From Symbiodinium natans (taxonomy: Eukaryota; Sar; Dinophyceae; Suessiales; Symbiodiniaceae): DNA of 64,000 bases. Of this stretch, positions 1 to 9,363 are shown piece by piece. The DNA is taken from contig CAJNDS010000535.1 of assembly GCA_905221605.1 (NCBI GenBank), forward strand, positions 748,388 through 812,387, in the 5' to 3' direction. Numbering within the stretch: position 1 is the first letter of the stretch; each line of letters opens with the position of its first letter. A program made the translations under genes and the position numbers. The notes below the pieces were generated by a model. The model did not search any database and had not been told where the DNA came from. It saw only the letters and a list, made by a program, of their open reading frames with translations.

Positions 1-54
1 GGACATGTGGGACACATGAGCCACTTGAAAGTTCTTCGTCGCTTGACCCCAAAC

Positions 55-600
55 CCCAAACCCGAAACCCAGATCCTACACCCTAATCCCTAAAACCCTA
101 AACCCTAAACCCTAAACCCTCCGTGGGGTCTCCGGTCTCTTCCTCAGGGCGCTTGCTCTGGCAGACACCAAAGATGAGGACGGGATTCTGAGAGGGGGGT
201 ATTCTTCAAGTTTCCTTAGCTGGGTTTAGGGTTTAGGGTTTAGGGTTTAGGGTTTAGGGTTTGGGGTTTGGGGTTTGGGGTTTAGGGTTTAGGGTTTAGG
301 GATTAGGGTTTAGGGTTTAGGGCCAAGCTTAGGGTTCAGGGCTTTGATTTCTACAGGGTTTTCGTTTAGGGTGTCGCGTCCCGGGTTTAGGCTACAAAGG
401 GATCCGGGGTCTGCGAGGGTGGGGATGTCTCAACAGCAGAACCCTTTAGGGAATTTGTGGGGTCTAAGGTTTTGGGGTGGTTGAGGGATTCGGGTTGAGT
501 GTTTAGGGGTTAGAGTTGCGGGTAGAACCCTAAACCCTAAACCCTAAACCCTAGACCCTAAACCCTAACCCTAAACCCTAAACCCTAAACCCTCCCATAA
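55..600. repeat. Interstitial telomeric tracts around a small island
   Basis: CCCTAAA-strand repeats (about 60-120) precede a unique island, TTTAGGG-strand repeats with GGTTTGG variants (about 222-335) follow it, and another CCCTAAA block (525-595) comes before the next island. Positions 340-520 are degenerate G-rich repeat without a gene I can see. Confidence 0.9.
148..191 (+). CDS. Possible short exon (unknown protein)
   Basis: After a pyrimidine-rich stretch ending tcctcag, one frame reads ALALADTKDEDGILRG. C-strand telomeric repeats lie before it and G-strand repeats after it, the same setting as the other islands. It is too short to identify and the right boundary is uncertain. Confidence 0.25.
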
Positions 601-613
601 GAACCCTATACAG

Positions 614-703
614 GAATGCCTAGTGGGTCGTATCTCCTCCGTGGTTGCGGCCGTTGCCGCGACCACCGGAAGCCTCGCGACAGATCGCACCTTGGATGCG
701 TGG
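614..703 (+). CDS. Internal exon of an unknown protein
   Basis: The island has an acceptor-like tatacag at its left edge and is open for exactly 30 codons (starts ECLVGRISSVVAAVAA, ends RTLDAW). The first GT after it belongs to the repeat (tgg|gtttaggg), so an intron would begin inside telomeric sequence. GC-rich third positions and alanine-rich composition fit coding DNA. The product is not recognised. It is a clean example of the tract-island-tract module. Confidence 0.45.
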
Positions 704-1005
704 GTTTAGGGTTTAGGTTTTAGGGTTCAGGGTTTAGGGTTTAGGGTTAGGGTTTAGGGTTTAGGGTTTAGGGTTTAGGGTTTAGGGTTTAGCGTTTAGG
801 GTTTAGCGTTTAGCGTTTAGCGTTTAGGGTTTAGTGCGGTGCTGGCTGCAAGGTTTATGGCTTAGGTCTTCGGGCTTGATAAGCTGAGTCACATATAAGC
901 CACAGAGCTCTTCGTGCCGTTGAAGCCCTCGGGATTTCACCCTAAACCCTAAACCCTAAACCCTAAACCCTAAACCCTAAACCCTAAACCCTAAACCCTA
1001 AACCC
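704..1005. repeat. Inverted telomeric arms with a 100-bp spacer
   Basis: (TTTAGGG)n with GTTTAGC variants at 704-838 faces (CCCTAAA)n at 940-1005 across a unique spacer. The two arms are complementary over several heptamers and could form a long stem. This may be an intron between the islands at 614 and about 1040. Confidence 0.8.
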
Positions 1006-1039
1006 TGAGGCGGAGCTAATGAGAGCCACAAGCTGCAAC

Positions 1040-1117
1040 GACCACTCTATGCCATCGCGAAGAAGTATGTGCTCCGAGCTGGGAGACAGCTGCTTGGATG
1101 TTCCAATGTTTTTTCCC
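1040..1117 (+). CDS. Probable exon (unknown)
   Basis: Following gccacaag, one frame reads LQRPLYAIAKKYVLRAGRQL and stays open into the next TTTAGGG tract, which stops it. The basic, helical composition looks coding. No family is recognised and the boundaries are by eye. Confidence 0.35.
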
Positions 1118-1146
1118 TAAGGGTTTAGGGTTTAGGGTTTAGGGTA

Positions 1147-1225
1147 TTATATACTTGGGCCCTAAAGTCCCTGTATAGGAGGTACTTTAAGGCCCAAGTA
1201 TATAACAATTAGGTGCATGGACCCT
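1147..1225. mobile_element. Short inverted-repeat element, family E
   Basis: An inverted pair, atatacttgggcc and ggcccaagtatat, surrounds a centre with gtataggaggtacttta. The right edge is aggtgcatggaccct. Related copies lie near 25.37-25.45 kb and 34.02-34.09 kb, the latter with perfect 15-bp terminal inverted repeats. No coding capacity. Confidence 0.6.
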
Positions 1226-1307
1226 TAGGGTTTTGGGCTCATTGCAAACACGACAATCCTAGGTAATCAGACCCTAAACCCTTCGCTGGCTTCCAGAGCA
1301 CCTTACG

Positions 1308-1446
1308 GGCTAATGGGTTAACCTTTAACCTTTTTAGTTGTATATAATCCTATAAAACATAAAAGGGTTATCCTTTTTAGTTCTTTATATAACCCTATTA
1401 CACATAAAAGGGTTAACCTTTTTTGGGCTAGGGGGTTGAGCCTTAT
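1308..1446. mobile_element. Short TIR element, family B
   Basis: Contains gttaacctttttagttgtatataatcc, an internal near-duplicate of the same phrase, and the end aaccttttttgggctagggggttgagcc. The same right end recurs near 18.95, 32.25, 56.78 and 58.94 kb. It is AT-richer than its surroundings and non-coding, and looks like a MITE. Confidence 0.6.
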
Positions 1447-1529
1447 ACTAACAGCGCTCAATAGGGATTATACTAGGGGGCAGTATCATCCCTATTAAGG
1501 ACTGTTCGTATAAGAGGGAACATCCCAAC
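1441..1529. mobile_element. Short TIR element, family A
   Basis: Contains an inner inverted pair around aacagcgctcaataggga / tccctattaaggactgtt and ends gggaacatccc. It abuts the family B copy. Other copies lie near 18.0, 22.5, 55.5 and 60.7 kb; the 60.7 kb copy shows both terminal repeats best. Confidence 0.6.
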
Positions 1530-1561
1530 ATTCAGCCTAAACCCTAAACCCTAAACCCTAA

Positions 1562-1639
1562 ATGAGGCTGGTCCTGTACCTGGTGCAAGTTTTGCTTTCT
1601 GGTTGGCCGCTGGTGCCGCTTCTCGCCCATCTCCGCAAG
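1562..1639 (+). CDS. Possible first exon with hydrophobic leader
   Basis: An ATG followed by 25 further open codons (MRLVLYLVQVLLSGWP ...) ends at aag|gtggtt, a plausible donor. The peptide is strongly hydrophobic with a basic residue after Met, as in a signal peptide or membrane segment. A CCCTAAA tract runs directly up to it. An alternative frame (AGPVPGASFAFWLAAG) is also open, so the frame is uncertain. Confidence 0.35.
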
Positions 1640-1856
1640 GTGGTTATATAGGGTTTAGTGTTTAGGGTTGAGGTTAAGAACCCCCAGAAAACTAAAAATA
1701 TTCCTTCTTTTTATGGATAGTATAGGGATTGTGTTGTTGTTTATTCTTTTGGTGTTCTTAAGCAAATAGTAGTATTACAGAGCTGCCTCTAAAAGCAGGC
1801 GCTCTCTTTGGGGGAGATGCATATGTATATATCTTCATAAAACCGAAAATGCATAA

Positions 1857-2336
<480 letters not shown>

Positions 2337-2514
2337 CTTAGCATTAAGTGTATTTATGTATTTGATACATCTTTGCTCACTGTGCCAGGTACGAGTGTTC
2401 TCTATAGTGGCCCGAAACCCTAAACCTATTAACCCTTAACCCTCAACCCTTAAACCCTATAAACCCTAAACCTAAACCTAAACCCTAAACCTAGACCGTA
2501 AACCCGAAGTAGCT

Positions 2515-2614
2515 ATGGAATCCGTCATGGGCTCCTGTTTCTCAATACCCAACACTCAGACGCCAAATGCTGCAAGCCCCAGAATCTTGGGGCCGAACGG
2601 CTTAACGCTTGAGG
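2515..2614 (+). CDS. Possible first exon, unknown protein
   Basis: ATG opens 33 codons (MESVMGSCFSIPNTQTP ... GLTLE) up to gag g|gtttaggg, where the telomeric tract would provide the donor GT. CCCTAAA-type repeats precede it (2420-2505). No domain is recognised. Confidence 0.4.
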
Positions 2615-2824
2615 GTTTAGGGTTTAGGGTTTAGGGTTCAGGGTCCCAAAAAACCTCAATTCCTGAACCTCCCCCCCTTGCCAACGAGCTCCCAGCAAGC
2701 CCAATACCCCTTAATTCAGCAATCTGTCTGTACACGGGGTCTTCCTATGAATGAAATCATAAATCCCAAACCCTCCCTAAACCCTAAACCCCAAACCCTA
2801 CTAGCCATAAGATTCCTCAATCAA

Positions 2825-2957
2825 GCGGTACTGGCAGGGCACGGCGCGGGCTGGAGCTGGGGGAAGGCACCTGCTTTTGGCACACGTGGCCGGCCAAGTG
2901 GTGCGAAGGGCCGGCGCGTGTGGTGCCGCGATGGCGAAGAGAGAGATTGGAGGGTTG
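2825..2957 (+). CDS. Weak coding island
   Basis: GC-rich unique DNA between CCCTAAA repeats (2760-2800) and TTTAGGG repeats (from 2957). Two plus frames are open, one reading LAGHGAGWSWGKAPAFG. There is no motif, and the composition could be coding or CpG-rich noncoding. Confidence 0.2.
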
Positions 2958-3089
2958 GAGGGTTTAGGGTTTAGGGTTTAGCGTTTAGGACAGTTTAGGG
3001 TTTAGGGGGTTGCAGAGCCCCTGCAGACAATGTAGCGCACACAGAGGCAAGTGGAAGCAGAATGGTCACCCTGCAGCCCTGCAGCCCTA

Positions 3090-3250
3090 CAGCCCTGAAC
3101 CCTGAACCCTGAACCCTGAACCCTAAACCCTAAACCCTAAACCCTAAACCCTAAACCCTAAATCCTAAATCCTAAATCCTAAACCCTAAAAACCCTAAAA
3201 ACCCTAAAAACCCTAAACCCTAAAACCTAGCCCTAAATCCTAAACCCTAA
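3090..3250. repeat. CCCTGAA/CCCTAAA tract with graded variants
   Basis: The tract passes through blocks of CCCTGAA, CCCTAAA, TCCTAAA and CCCTAAAAA. Block-wise variants suggest local slippage or unequal exchange spreading each variant. Confidence 0.85.
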
Positions 3251-3264
3251 ATCCCCATCCCCAG

Positions 3265-3350
3265 GCGCAGAAGAGGGCGCCCGGGCGAGATCCTGTCTTT
3301 GTCGACTCCTCCGGCCCCTGGCCAAAGCCGCCTATTCGGCCTGGAGGCCG
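3265..3350 (+). CDS. Probable internal exon (unknown)
   Basis: Follows tccccag and reads AQKRAPGRDPVFVDSSGPWP then KPPIRPGG, ending at cg|gtttgggg. Amino acid composition and clean edges look exonic. A CCCTAAA tract precedes it and 240 bp of TTTAGGG-type repeat follows. No family is recognised. Confidence 0.45.
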
Positions 3351-3740
3351 GTTTGGGGTTTAGGGTTTAGGGTCTAGGGTTTAGGGTTGAGGGTTTAGGG
3401 TTTAGGGGACTAGGGTTTCGGGTTTGGGATTTGGGGTTTGGGGTTCGGGGTTTAGGATTTATGTGCATGCATCCTTGCGGACGGCTAGGGGTTAGGGTCT
3501 AGGGTTTAGGGTTCAGGGTTCAGGGTTTATGGTTGAGGGTTTAGGGCTTCAGGGTTTAGGAACAGGGGTAGGGTGTAGGGTTTAGGCAGGTCCATCATGG
3601 CTGAAACTCGTAAACCTGTCAACCCTAAACATCCCTAAGCCACAGCCCAATAAGCTTAAACCCGAAACCCTAAACCCAAAAACCAAAACCCTAAACCCTA
3701 AACATAGCCCAACAAGCTTAAACCCTAAACCCTAAACCCC
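3351..3740. repeat. TTTAGGG tract facing a CCCTAAA tract
   Basis: G-strand repeats with many variants occupy 3351-3590; C-strand repeats occupy 3620-3740. The two arms are complementary around a spacer of about 30 bp. Confidence 0.85.
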
Positions 3741-3969
3741 TCAAGACAAAATAAATCGAAATTGTATGTGGTATCATTGTGAATTTTCCAAGATATTCGT
3801 CTAAACAGCTGACAAACAGAGTTTAAGTAAATTAATTCGGAGGCCGGGAGGCCAAATGTTCAATTTACTTAAACTTGTGGGGCCTCCCAAAATTGACCCC
3901 CAAAGCCCAAAATTGCTTTCCCAAAGCCCAAAATTGGCTCCCAAAGCCCAAAATTTGTCCCAAAGCCCA

Positions 3970-4194
3970 AAGCCTTCCCCCCCCCCTCCCTCCCCCCTCC
4001 CCCCTCCCCCCCCCTCCCCCTCCCCCTCCCCCTCCCCCTCCCCCTCCCCCTCCCCCTCCCTCCCCTCCCCCTCCCCCCTCCCCCTCCCTCCCCTCCCCCT
4101 CCCCCTCCCCACCTCCCCCTCCCCCCCCTCCCTCACCTCCCCCTCCCCTCCCCCCCTCCCCTCCCCCCGCCCCCTCCCCCCCCTCCCCCCCCAA
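3970..4194. repeat. CCCCCT low-complexity tract
   Basis: About 220 bp of almost pure pyrimidine, mostly CCCCCT hexamers. Proline- or glycine-rich frames here are compositional. The preceding 3850-3970 holds tandem copies of a 20-21 bp unit containing caaagcccaaaattg. Confidence 0.95.
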
Positions 4195-4324
4195 AAAAAA
4201 TTAAAAACGTAGTTTAAAAAAAAAAACCGGTCAAAACTTTTTAGGACCCAAACCCTATACAATTTCTATAAACCCCAAAACAAAAACCCTAAACCCTAAA
4301 CCCTAAACCCTAAACCTTCTGGAG

Positions 4325-4412
4325 GTCTGGGATGACGCTGTGTGAGCTGAGCCGCGGCGTCGCCGCCAAGCCGCTGCACAAGGCTCAGCGGTCGCTGCTG
4401 AGGCTCACGGGG
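4325..4412 (+). CDS. Probable internal exon (unknown)
   Basis: Between a CCCTAAA tract (4285-4317) and a 550-bp TTTAGGG tract, one frame reads SGMTLCELSRGVAAKPLHKA and continues QRSLLRLTG to ctcacggg|gtttagg. The basic, leucine-rich sequence looks like a helical protein segment. Acceptor candidate ctggag. Not identified. Confidence 0.5.
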
Positions 4413-4975
4413 GTTTAGGGTTTAGGGTTTAGGGTTTAGGGGTTTAGGGGTTTAGGGGTTTAGGGGTTTAGGGGTTTAGGGGTTTAGGGGTTTAGGGGTT
4501 AAGGGGTTAAGGGGTTAGGGGTTTAGGGGTTTAGGGTTTAGGGATCAGGGTTTAGGGTTTAGGGGTATAGGGTATAGGGTATAGGGTATAGGGTTTAGGG
4601 TTTGGGGTTTAGGGTTTAGGGTTTGGGGGGTTAGGCGTTTAGGGGTTTAGGGGTTTAGGGGGTTAGGGGTTTAGGGGTTAGCGATTTAGGGGTTTAGGGT
4701 TTAGGGGTTTAGGGGTTAGGGTTAAGTTTGGGGCTTTGCTTGGGGGTTTTGTGGATTCGGTTGGTACTTGGGGTTTAACTAGTTCTCATTGAGATGTAAT
4801 TAGGGTCAGATTGGGGTTAGTGTAACTTGGGGTTTACTTCGGGTTTGGGGTCTTAGGGTTGAGGGTTCCAGGGATTTAGAGGTGTTGTCGCAGGTCGGGT
4901 TTAGGGTTTAGGGTTTAGGGTTTAGGGTTTAGGGTTTATAGTTTAGGGTTTAGGGTTTAGGGTTTTCAGGGTGGA
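4413..4975. repeat. Long G-strand telomere-like tract
   Basis: About 330 bp of GTTTAGGG/GGTTTAGG octamers, with local variants such as four tandem GGTATAG heptamers near 4565-4590, then degenerate G-rich DNA and another pure block at 4899-4965. The octamer (one extra G) predominates here rather than the heptamer. Confidence 0.9.
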
Positions 4976-5009
4976 CGGTGTGAGGCTTACACTTCCGAGG
5001 GCTTTGCAA

Positions 5010-5165
5010 CCATAGCAACCCCAAACGCTAATCCCTAGCTAACCCCCAAACCCTAAACCGTAAAACCGTAAACCCCATGCCCTAAAACCCCAAACCCAAA
5101 ACCCCAAACCCTGAGACCCCAAACTGTAAACCCTAAACTCTAAACCCTAAACCCCAAGCCCTTAC
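5010..5165. repeat. C-strand telomere-like tract, degenerate
   Basis: CCCTAAA-type repeats with many point variants. They face the G-strand tract ending near 4970 across about 40 bp of unique DNA. Confidence 0.8.
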
Positions 5166-5290
5166 TAGGATGCCCAGTAGTACCCTTATTCCCTTTTTGG
5201 GGGGTTTAGGTCTAGGTTCCCTTATAAACCCCTTTAAGCAAAAAAGGGCGCCCGTTTTAAAGCCTTGGTTACTGGGCAGCCTAGCCTAAG
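5166..5290. mobile_element. Short TIR element, family C (full copy)
   Basis: Ends are ctaggatgcccagta and tactgggcagcctag, an imperfect terminal inverted repeat of about 14 bp. The body, with cccttataaacccctttaag and aaaaaagggc, is nearly identical to the copy at 52.32-52.44 kb, so the two are recent relatives. Non-coding MITE-like element. Confidence 0.75.
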
Positions 5291-5381
5291 CCTTCCAAGC
5301 TCAGGCTGGCGCCAGCCGATGCTGCCCACTGGCAGCTCTGGCAGTTTGACTTCCTCGTTCCAGCCATCAGTGCCTCTTCCC

Positions 5382-5535
5382 TACTTGGAGGTTCATGGGA
5401 CTTAATAACCACTTATATCTGGGCTTATAACCCTACTTATAATCGGGATAACCCCTATAAGGCCATTTAGGGGTATCATAAGTAGGGTTATAAGTACACT
5501 TATAATTGGCTAGTAAGCACTATGAACCTTCAAGT
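5382..5535. mobile_element. Short TIR element, family D
   Basis: Begins cttggaggttcatgg and ends ctatgaaccttcaag, giving imperfect inverted ends. Between them is a large palindrome around ccctacttataatcggg / aagtagggttataagt. Related copies lie near 33.57-33.67 and 62.86-62.99 kb. Confidence 0.7.
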
Positions 5536-5690
5536 ACGGGGTGCAGTGTAGTGCTCACGCCCATGTTCACTCAAACCCGAAACCCTAATCCCGAATCCCT
5601 AAACCCTAAACCCTAAACCCCTAACCCTAAACCCTAAAACCCAAACCCTGAACCCTAAACCCTATATAACCCCTTGAGGGGGCCAATCAG

Positions 5691-5773
5691 GTGCTGATGA
5701 TTGGCTGGGTGGTTGCGCTTCCGTTGCCCAAACGGTGCCGGGGACCTCGCAGCTGGATTGCACAATTGAAGTG
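5691..5773 (+). CDS. Possible exon (unknown)
   Basis: Acceptor-like caatcag is followed by a frame reading GADDWLGGCASVAQTVPGTS then QLDCTIEV, up to gaagtg|gtgtttggg. CCCTAAA repeats precede it and TTTAGGG repeats follow. Another frame (VLMIGWVVALPLP) is also open, so the frame is uncertain. Confidence 0.35.
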
Positions 5774-6480
5774 GTGTTTGGGTTTGGGGTTTAGGGTTTA
5801 GGGTTTTGGGTTAAGGGTTAAGGGTTTAGGAGGTTTAGGGTTTAGGGTTTGGAGTTTAGAAGCTTCCAAGGGTGTATATAAGCTGTTCAGGGTTTTGATG
5901 GTTTACGGCTTTAGGGTTTTGGTTTGGGCTTTTTGGGCTGAGGATGCCATTTTTCAATCAGTCCCTCACTACATTAGAGGGCTTTGGGGTTTAGGGCTTA
6001 AGAAACCCTGCCTTGTGCATTTGCAGCTTGCTAGCAGTTTACGTTAGGCGGTGGTGGTTGGCTGGTCGGCAGATCCCAAGATAAAGTGTGTCCCAGACAT
6101 GGACGGTACTGTATCCACGTAATTGCGTGGTTCTTCTACAGTCAGAGCCGGCTAGTCATCTGTAGCAGTTGCCATTTAGTTCAATCAGGGGTTTTCAAGA
6201 GTGATCTCATGTGTTGCATCTCTGCAACAGTACACAGAGTAGAATCGTTTCGTCGCTTTGTATCCAATCATTAGTAGTGCCTTCCAGGTCGCGACAGTTC
6301 CATGCAGAGCATATGCCTACTAAAGCAACAAGGGGCTGCTGTTTTTCAATCTGGCGGCTGCAATTCTAATGTCTTGGGCTATTGGTTCAGGTGCAGGGGC
6401 ATGAGTTCCAATAAATCGTGCTCTGAAATCAGACCTGTTGCCCCTTAAGCTATCTTTCTGCAGCCAGTTTCACCCTCAAA
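5774..6480. other. Telomeric tract then unique DNA, no clear gene
   Basis: G-strand repeats occupy 5776-5860 and degenerate G-rich sequence continues to about 6000. From 6006 the DNA is unique and free of telomeric repeats. A 62-codon frame near 6086-6274 has no recognisable features and I do not call it a gene. This block may be 5' region or intron of the gene that follows. Confidence 0.5.
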
Positions 6481-6628
6481 GGCCGTGCAGTGCAGGGTTC
6501 TCTGCTTTGCGGCGATAATGTTTCCAGAACGATTGGTTTCCAGGCTCCCGGTAGCCAGTAGTTTAAGCGTGGCACAGGGCACTTCTATAGCAATGCGTCA
6601 AATTCAGAGCTGTAGCTTAGAACTTAGA

Positions 6629-6907
6629 ATGGAGTTGCCTGATGACGATGGAGATGCTCTGCTTGCAGCTTTGCATGGGCAGCCTCCAGAGTCTGATGAC
6701 GACGGCGACGTTGCGGCGGCCATTCAGAATGCTGTGCAGAGGGCTGTGCCTCCAGCAGCTGGGCCAGATGGACCCGCTTGTCTGGAAGACGTGGCTCAGC
6801 ATGCAAAAGTGGGCAAGGGGGCCTAATCCCCTAAACCTGGCTCAAGTTGAGGGCGCCCAGGCTGGCGTCCTCTTCGATGTCTTCGAGGCCACTGGGTCAA
6901 AGTGGCA
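6629..6907 (+). CDS. Acidic N-terminal exon(s) of the transposase-like gene
   Basis: An ATG at 6629 opens a strongly acidic stretch (MELPDDDGDALLAALHG, then PESDDDGDVAAAIQ). After about 66 codons this frame stops, but the next frame continues with a coding-like segment, GVLFDVFEATGSKWQ, ending cag|gtgcgc. That switch implies a short unspliced interval or a one-base error near 6810-6840. Codon choice matches the large exon downstream. Membership in the same gene is inferred from proximity and absence of telomeric tracts. Confidence 0.4.
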
Positions 6908-6987
6908 GGTGCGCTCAGTGCTCTCATGCTTTCTCCATTTCAGTACCCCAGACCAAGCGTGCTGATGCTTGATGCTCGCTTTGCAGG

Positions 6988-7176
6988 GCACGAAAGCGGT
7001 AGTTTTTTGGTCATGATGCTCTTTTCCAGACCCTGCCTGCCCCCCCCCCCCCCGCCCCTTCACCCCCAAACCGCTTGCTCTACGGCCTCGGCCCCGAACC
7101 TCCACGGCACGGATATGAAATATTCCCGCGCCGCGTCCGTCAAGATGGTCAAGTTCTGGGATGGCTCGGTCAAATG
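6988..7176 (+). CDS. Possible small exons before the large exon
   Basis: After ctttgcag a frame reads GHESGSFLVMMLFSR, interrupted by a C-rich run (7032-7055), then APNLHGTDMKYSRAASVKMV followed by KFWDGSVK and a stop. The conserved-looking WDG and basic residues suggest protein sequence. The stop may mean a frame break or that the exon ends earlier. Tentative. Confidence 0.3.
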
Positions 7177-7771
7177 ATGCACCATGCTCGCTGCGACAGA
7201 TCCCCCATGTTCGGGCTCCCTAAACAGCCTAATTCCTAATGCCCCGAACTCGGTCTCCCTGAACAGCTTGACTCCTAAAGTCCCGAACTCGGCAGGAGCA
7301 GGATCGACTCTTGCCCACTAGTACTCCGCAAGTTTGGGCCCTGAACCCATGTAAGGTGCGCTGTGTCTTTGTGTGTAAACAGCAGGTGCAAATTATATAG
7401 ATGCTTCCTTTTTACGGAGCGGGGTGTGGGCACAGCACGAGAGGCTTCCGCCAACGGACCTAAATGTGGGTCAGTAGCTGCTCGTTTCCATTGAGTCCGT
7501 CGGCTTGAAGGCACACTGGCATAAGTTCCTAACTTATGCTTCCTAAAGGCCTCTCCCAAACAGCCTGCCTTCTCTGGTAGGTCCAAGACCCTGATATTGT
7601 CAGGCACGCGTCCAGAAGAAGCACGTGCAGTGAAGAATGGCATCTCTGTGCACGGCTGTCGTCGCTGGCTTTCCTGCCATATGGCTATCATAGCAAAGGC
7701 AGCGTGAGCAGCGCGTCCTCTGGGGTTCACTTGAATTGCAAGGCATTGGTCGCTCACGCGCTGTCTCGCAG
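7177..7771. other. Unique DNA between candidate exons
   Basis: Free of telomeric repeats. Frames are open on both strands (for example a 177-codon minus frame) but no motif or consistent codon bias supports one. A near-duplicate phrase, cctaatgccccgaactcgg / cctaaagtcccgaactcgg, occurs at about 7228-7290. Most simply read as intron. Confidence 0.4.
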
Positions 7772-8665
7772 CATGGATGGGCATGTGCAGGGGCAGCTGT
7801 CTGCTCACACGAACTACTGGAGTGGTCCCTCAAGAAGTTGCGACAGGAGACGGCGCTGACAGAGGCGGAGAAGGGCGTCATTGCTGCCAAGATAGGCAAA
7901 AGGTGCAGAGGGTCCGTTAGTGTCATGACAGGCAACGCTCGACTCGCGACAGCTGCCGCCAGTGCACTGCACTGCATCAGCCAGCTGCGCTTCCTCGAGC
8001 GAAATACAGCAGAATGCGTTGCAGCTGGCTTGGGCCGGGCATTCACAAGTCTCAGCGTGGAAGGAGTCCAGACGTTGGCCCAGAAGCACGACCTAGTCTT
8101 GCTGTCTTTGACTTCAGATGGCCACTCTGCCAACATCCGGTACGCGTATCATCTGGGCGTCAAGCTGCGTTCGCAAGGCAACATCGGCGTGACCCACCAT
8201 ATCTGTGACTGCCACACCCTTACGTTGGCCATGGAGCCGGCTTTGAAGATGCATGCAGCGCTCGGTGCAATGCATTGCTTTGCAAAGTTGCTGCAGCAGC
8301 TCCGGTACCGCCAGCTCTTCCTCAACTCCTTTTTGCACTTGGTGGAAGCCAACTTTAAGCTCGTCCCGTGCAACGAGCTGCCCGAGGAAACTGACGCATG
8401 GACTGCCTTTGCTGCCATGACCGCGGCCGGCACGCTTCTTCGGCCCTACAAATCCCAGCTGCAGGCGGAAGGCACGCAGAACAGCCCAGCTCGCAGTCGC
8501 GTGCAGGAGCGGATGGAGGAGCTGGCGCAGCACTTGCTGACTCTGGACCCGAGCGACTGGCGAAGCCATCAGATACGAGTGTATGTAAAGGCCGACGACA
8601 TTTCCGAGCCTTTGGAAGATCTGCGGCAGAAGCATCTCAAAAAGCTCCTCGCCACCATATCCGAG
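7772..8665 (+). CDS. Large exon of a transposase-like protein
   Basis: The longest well-supported coding block in the window, about 298 codons, starting after ctgtctcgcag and continuing in one frame; I place the donor at gag|gtcttc. Features visible are SDGHSANIRYAYHLG and, about 25 residues later, HHICDCHTLTLA, with a helical region after them. A D/H pair followed by a conserved C/H cluster recalls the RNase H-like core of hAT-type or other eukaryotic transposases, but I cannot place a full DDE triad. The frame stays open to a stop at 8702, so the donor choice rests on the good in-phase join to the next exon. Antisense frames are shadows. This could also be a host family of unknown function. 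Confidence 0.65.
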
Positions 8666-8793
8666 GTCTTCGAACTCACGCTCCCCTGCGTTTCCCGGCT
8701 GTAACCTTCTAACAATCCTGACTTGGAAATTTGATAGTGTGCGCGGGCATGTGTAAAAGGGTTTCTTTTTTCTCCGAAGTGACTGCGCGTCAG

Positions 8794-8872
8794 GTGCCCG
8801 CGCTGAACAGATGGCTGACCGTGGAGCCCTCTTTGAGTTTTTTGCACTTCATGGTCTCCTGGCACTGGTTGG
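8794..8872 (+). CDS. Second exon of the transposase-like gene
   Basis: Begins after cgcgtcag with VPALNRWLTVEPSLSFLHFM and continues VSWHWL to ttgg|gtatcag. Joining it in phase 0 to the exon ending at 8665 extends the protein as ...LLATISE-VPALNRW... without a stop. The intron of about 128 bp between them has no telomeric repeat, unlike most introns proposed here. Confidence 0.5.
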
Positions 8873-8916
8873 GTATCAGGCCACCGCAGTCTTCACAAGT
8901 TTTGTTTTTTGCTAAG

Positions 8917-9006
8917 CTCAGCAAACCCTGAATGACACGACCCTCAGACATAACGAGGGAGTCCTCCCGAGCAGCTTCTCAGAGACGGAAGCCATTGCAG
9001 CAAAAA
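8917..9006 (+). CDS. Third exon of the transposase-like gene
   Basis: After tttttgctaag the sequence reads, in the phase required by the previous exon, QQTLNDTTLRHNEGVLPSSF then SETEAIAAK. A donor at a|gtgggta fits. The two matching phases (1 and 1) across a 44-bp intron support the model, though such a short intron is unusual. Confidence 0.45.
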
Positions 9007-9200
9007 GTGGGTACGGATGGAAGCTTCTTCTTGAGATTGCCTGGGTTTTGGTTCTGGCTTTACAGGGGTAGCTTACGGCTTTTTGGGCTGAAGGCCTGGC
9101 ACGCCCTTGTCAGACCAATCTGAGCCCCATTCTGCAGTGGGCACCCAGCAGCAATCCATGGAGTATCGGTTACCTGTGCCCGGAGTATTGCTTTGCATGT

Positions 9201-9282
9201 CCCATCCCTTAATCCCTAATCCCTAAACCCTAAGCCCTAAGCCCAAAGCCCCAAGCCCTAAGTCCGAGCGTAATGCGGACAG
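9201..9282. repeat. C-strand telomere-like tract
   Basis: AATCCCT, CCCTAAA, CCCTAAG and CCCCAAG variants up to a gcggacag acceptor-like end. Confidence 0.7.
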
Positions 9283-9363
9283 GCCAACCTTTGGCACGTG
9301 GACTGGGCGGCCCAGCCCCTTCCGTCAAGGGAAGACATACGGATTCTTCGCGGCACGATTTCG
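9283..9363 (+). CDS. Exon-like island, 27 codons
   Basis: Starts after gcggacag and is open for exactly 27 codons: ANLWHVDWAAQPLPSREDIR then ILRGTIS, followed by the G|GTTTAGGG boundary. It looks like real protein, though no family is recognised. It lies inside the gap between exons of the transposase-like gene, so it is either another exon of it or part of an unrelated gene. A relic of its last 14 codons recurs at 9789-9830. Confidence 0.5.

Noticed and set aside
1-600. A true chromosome end at the window start or end
   Set aside because: Tracts are short, in both orientations, interrupted by unique DNA and distributed across the whole window, so they are interstitial.
3801-4262. Pro-rich and Gly-rich frames
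   Set aside because: Products of the CCCCCT tract; no conserved sequence around them beyond the repeat.
7600-8635. Minus-strand frames of 173-178 codons over the large plus-strand exon
   Set aside because: Antisense of a frame with clear protein motifs and coherent splice joins.
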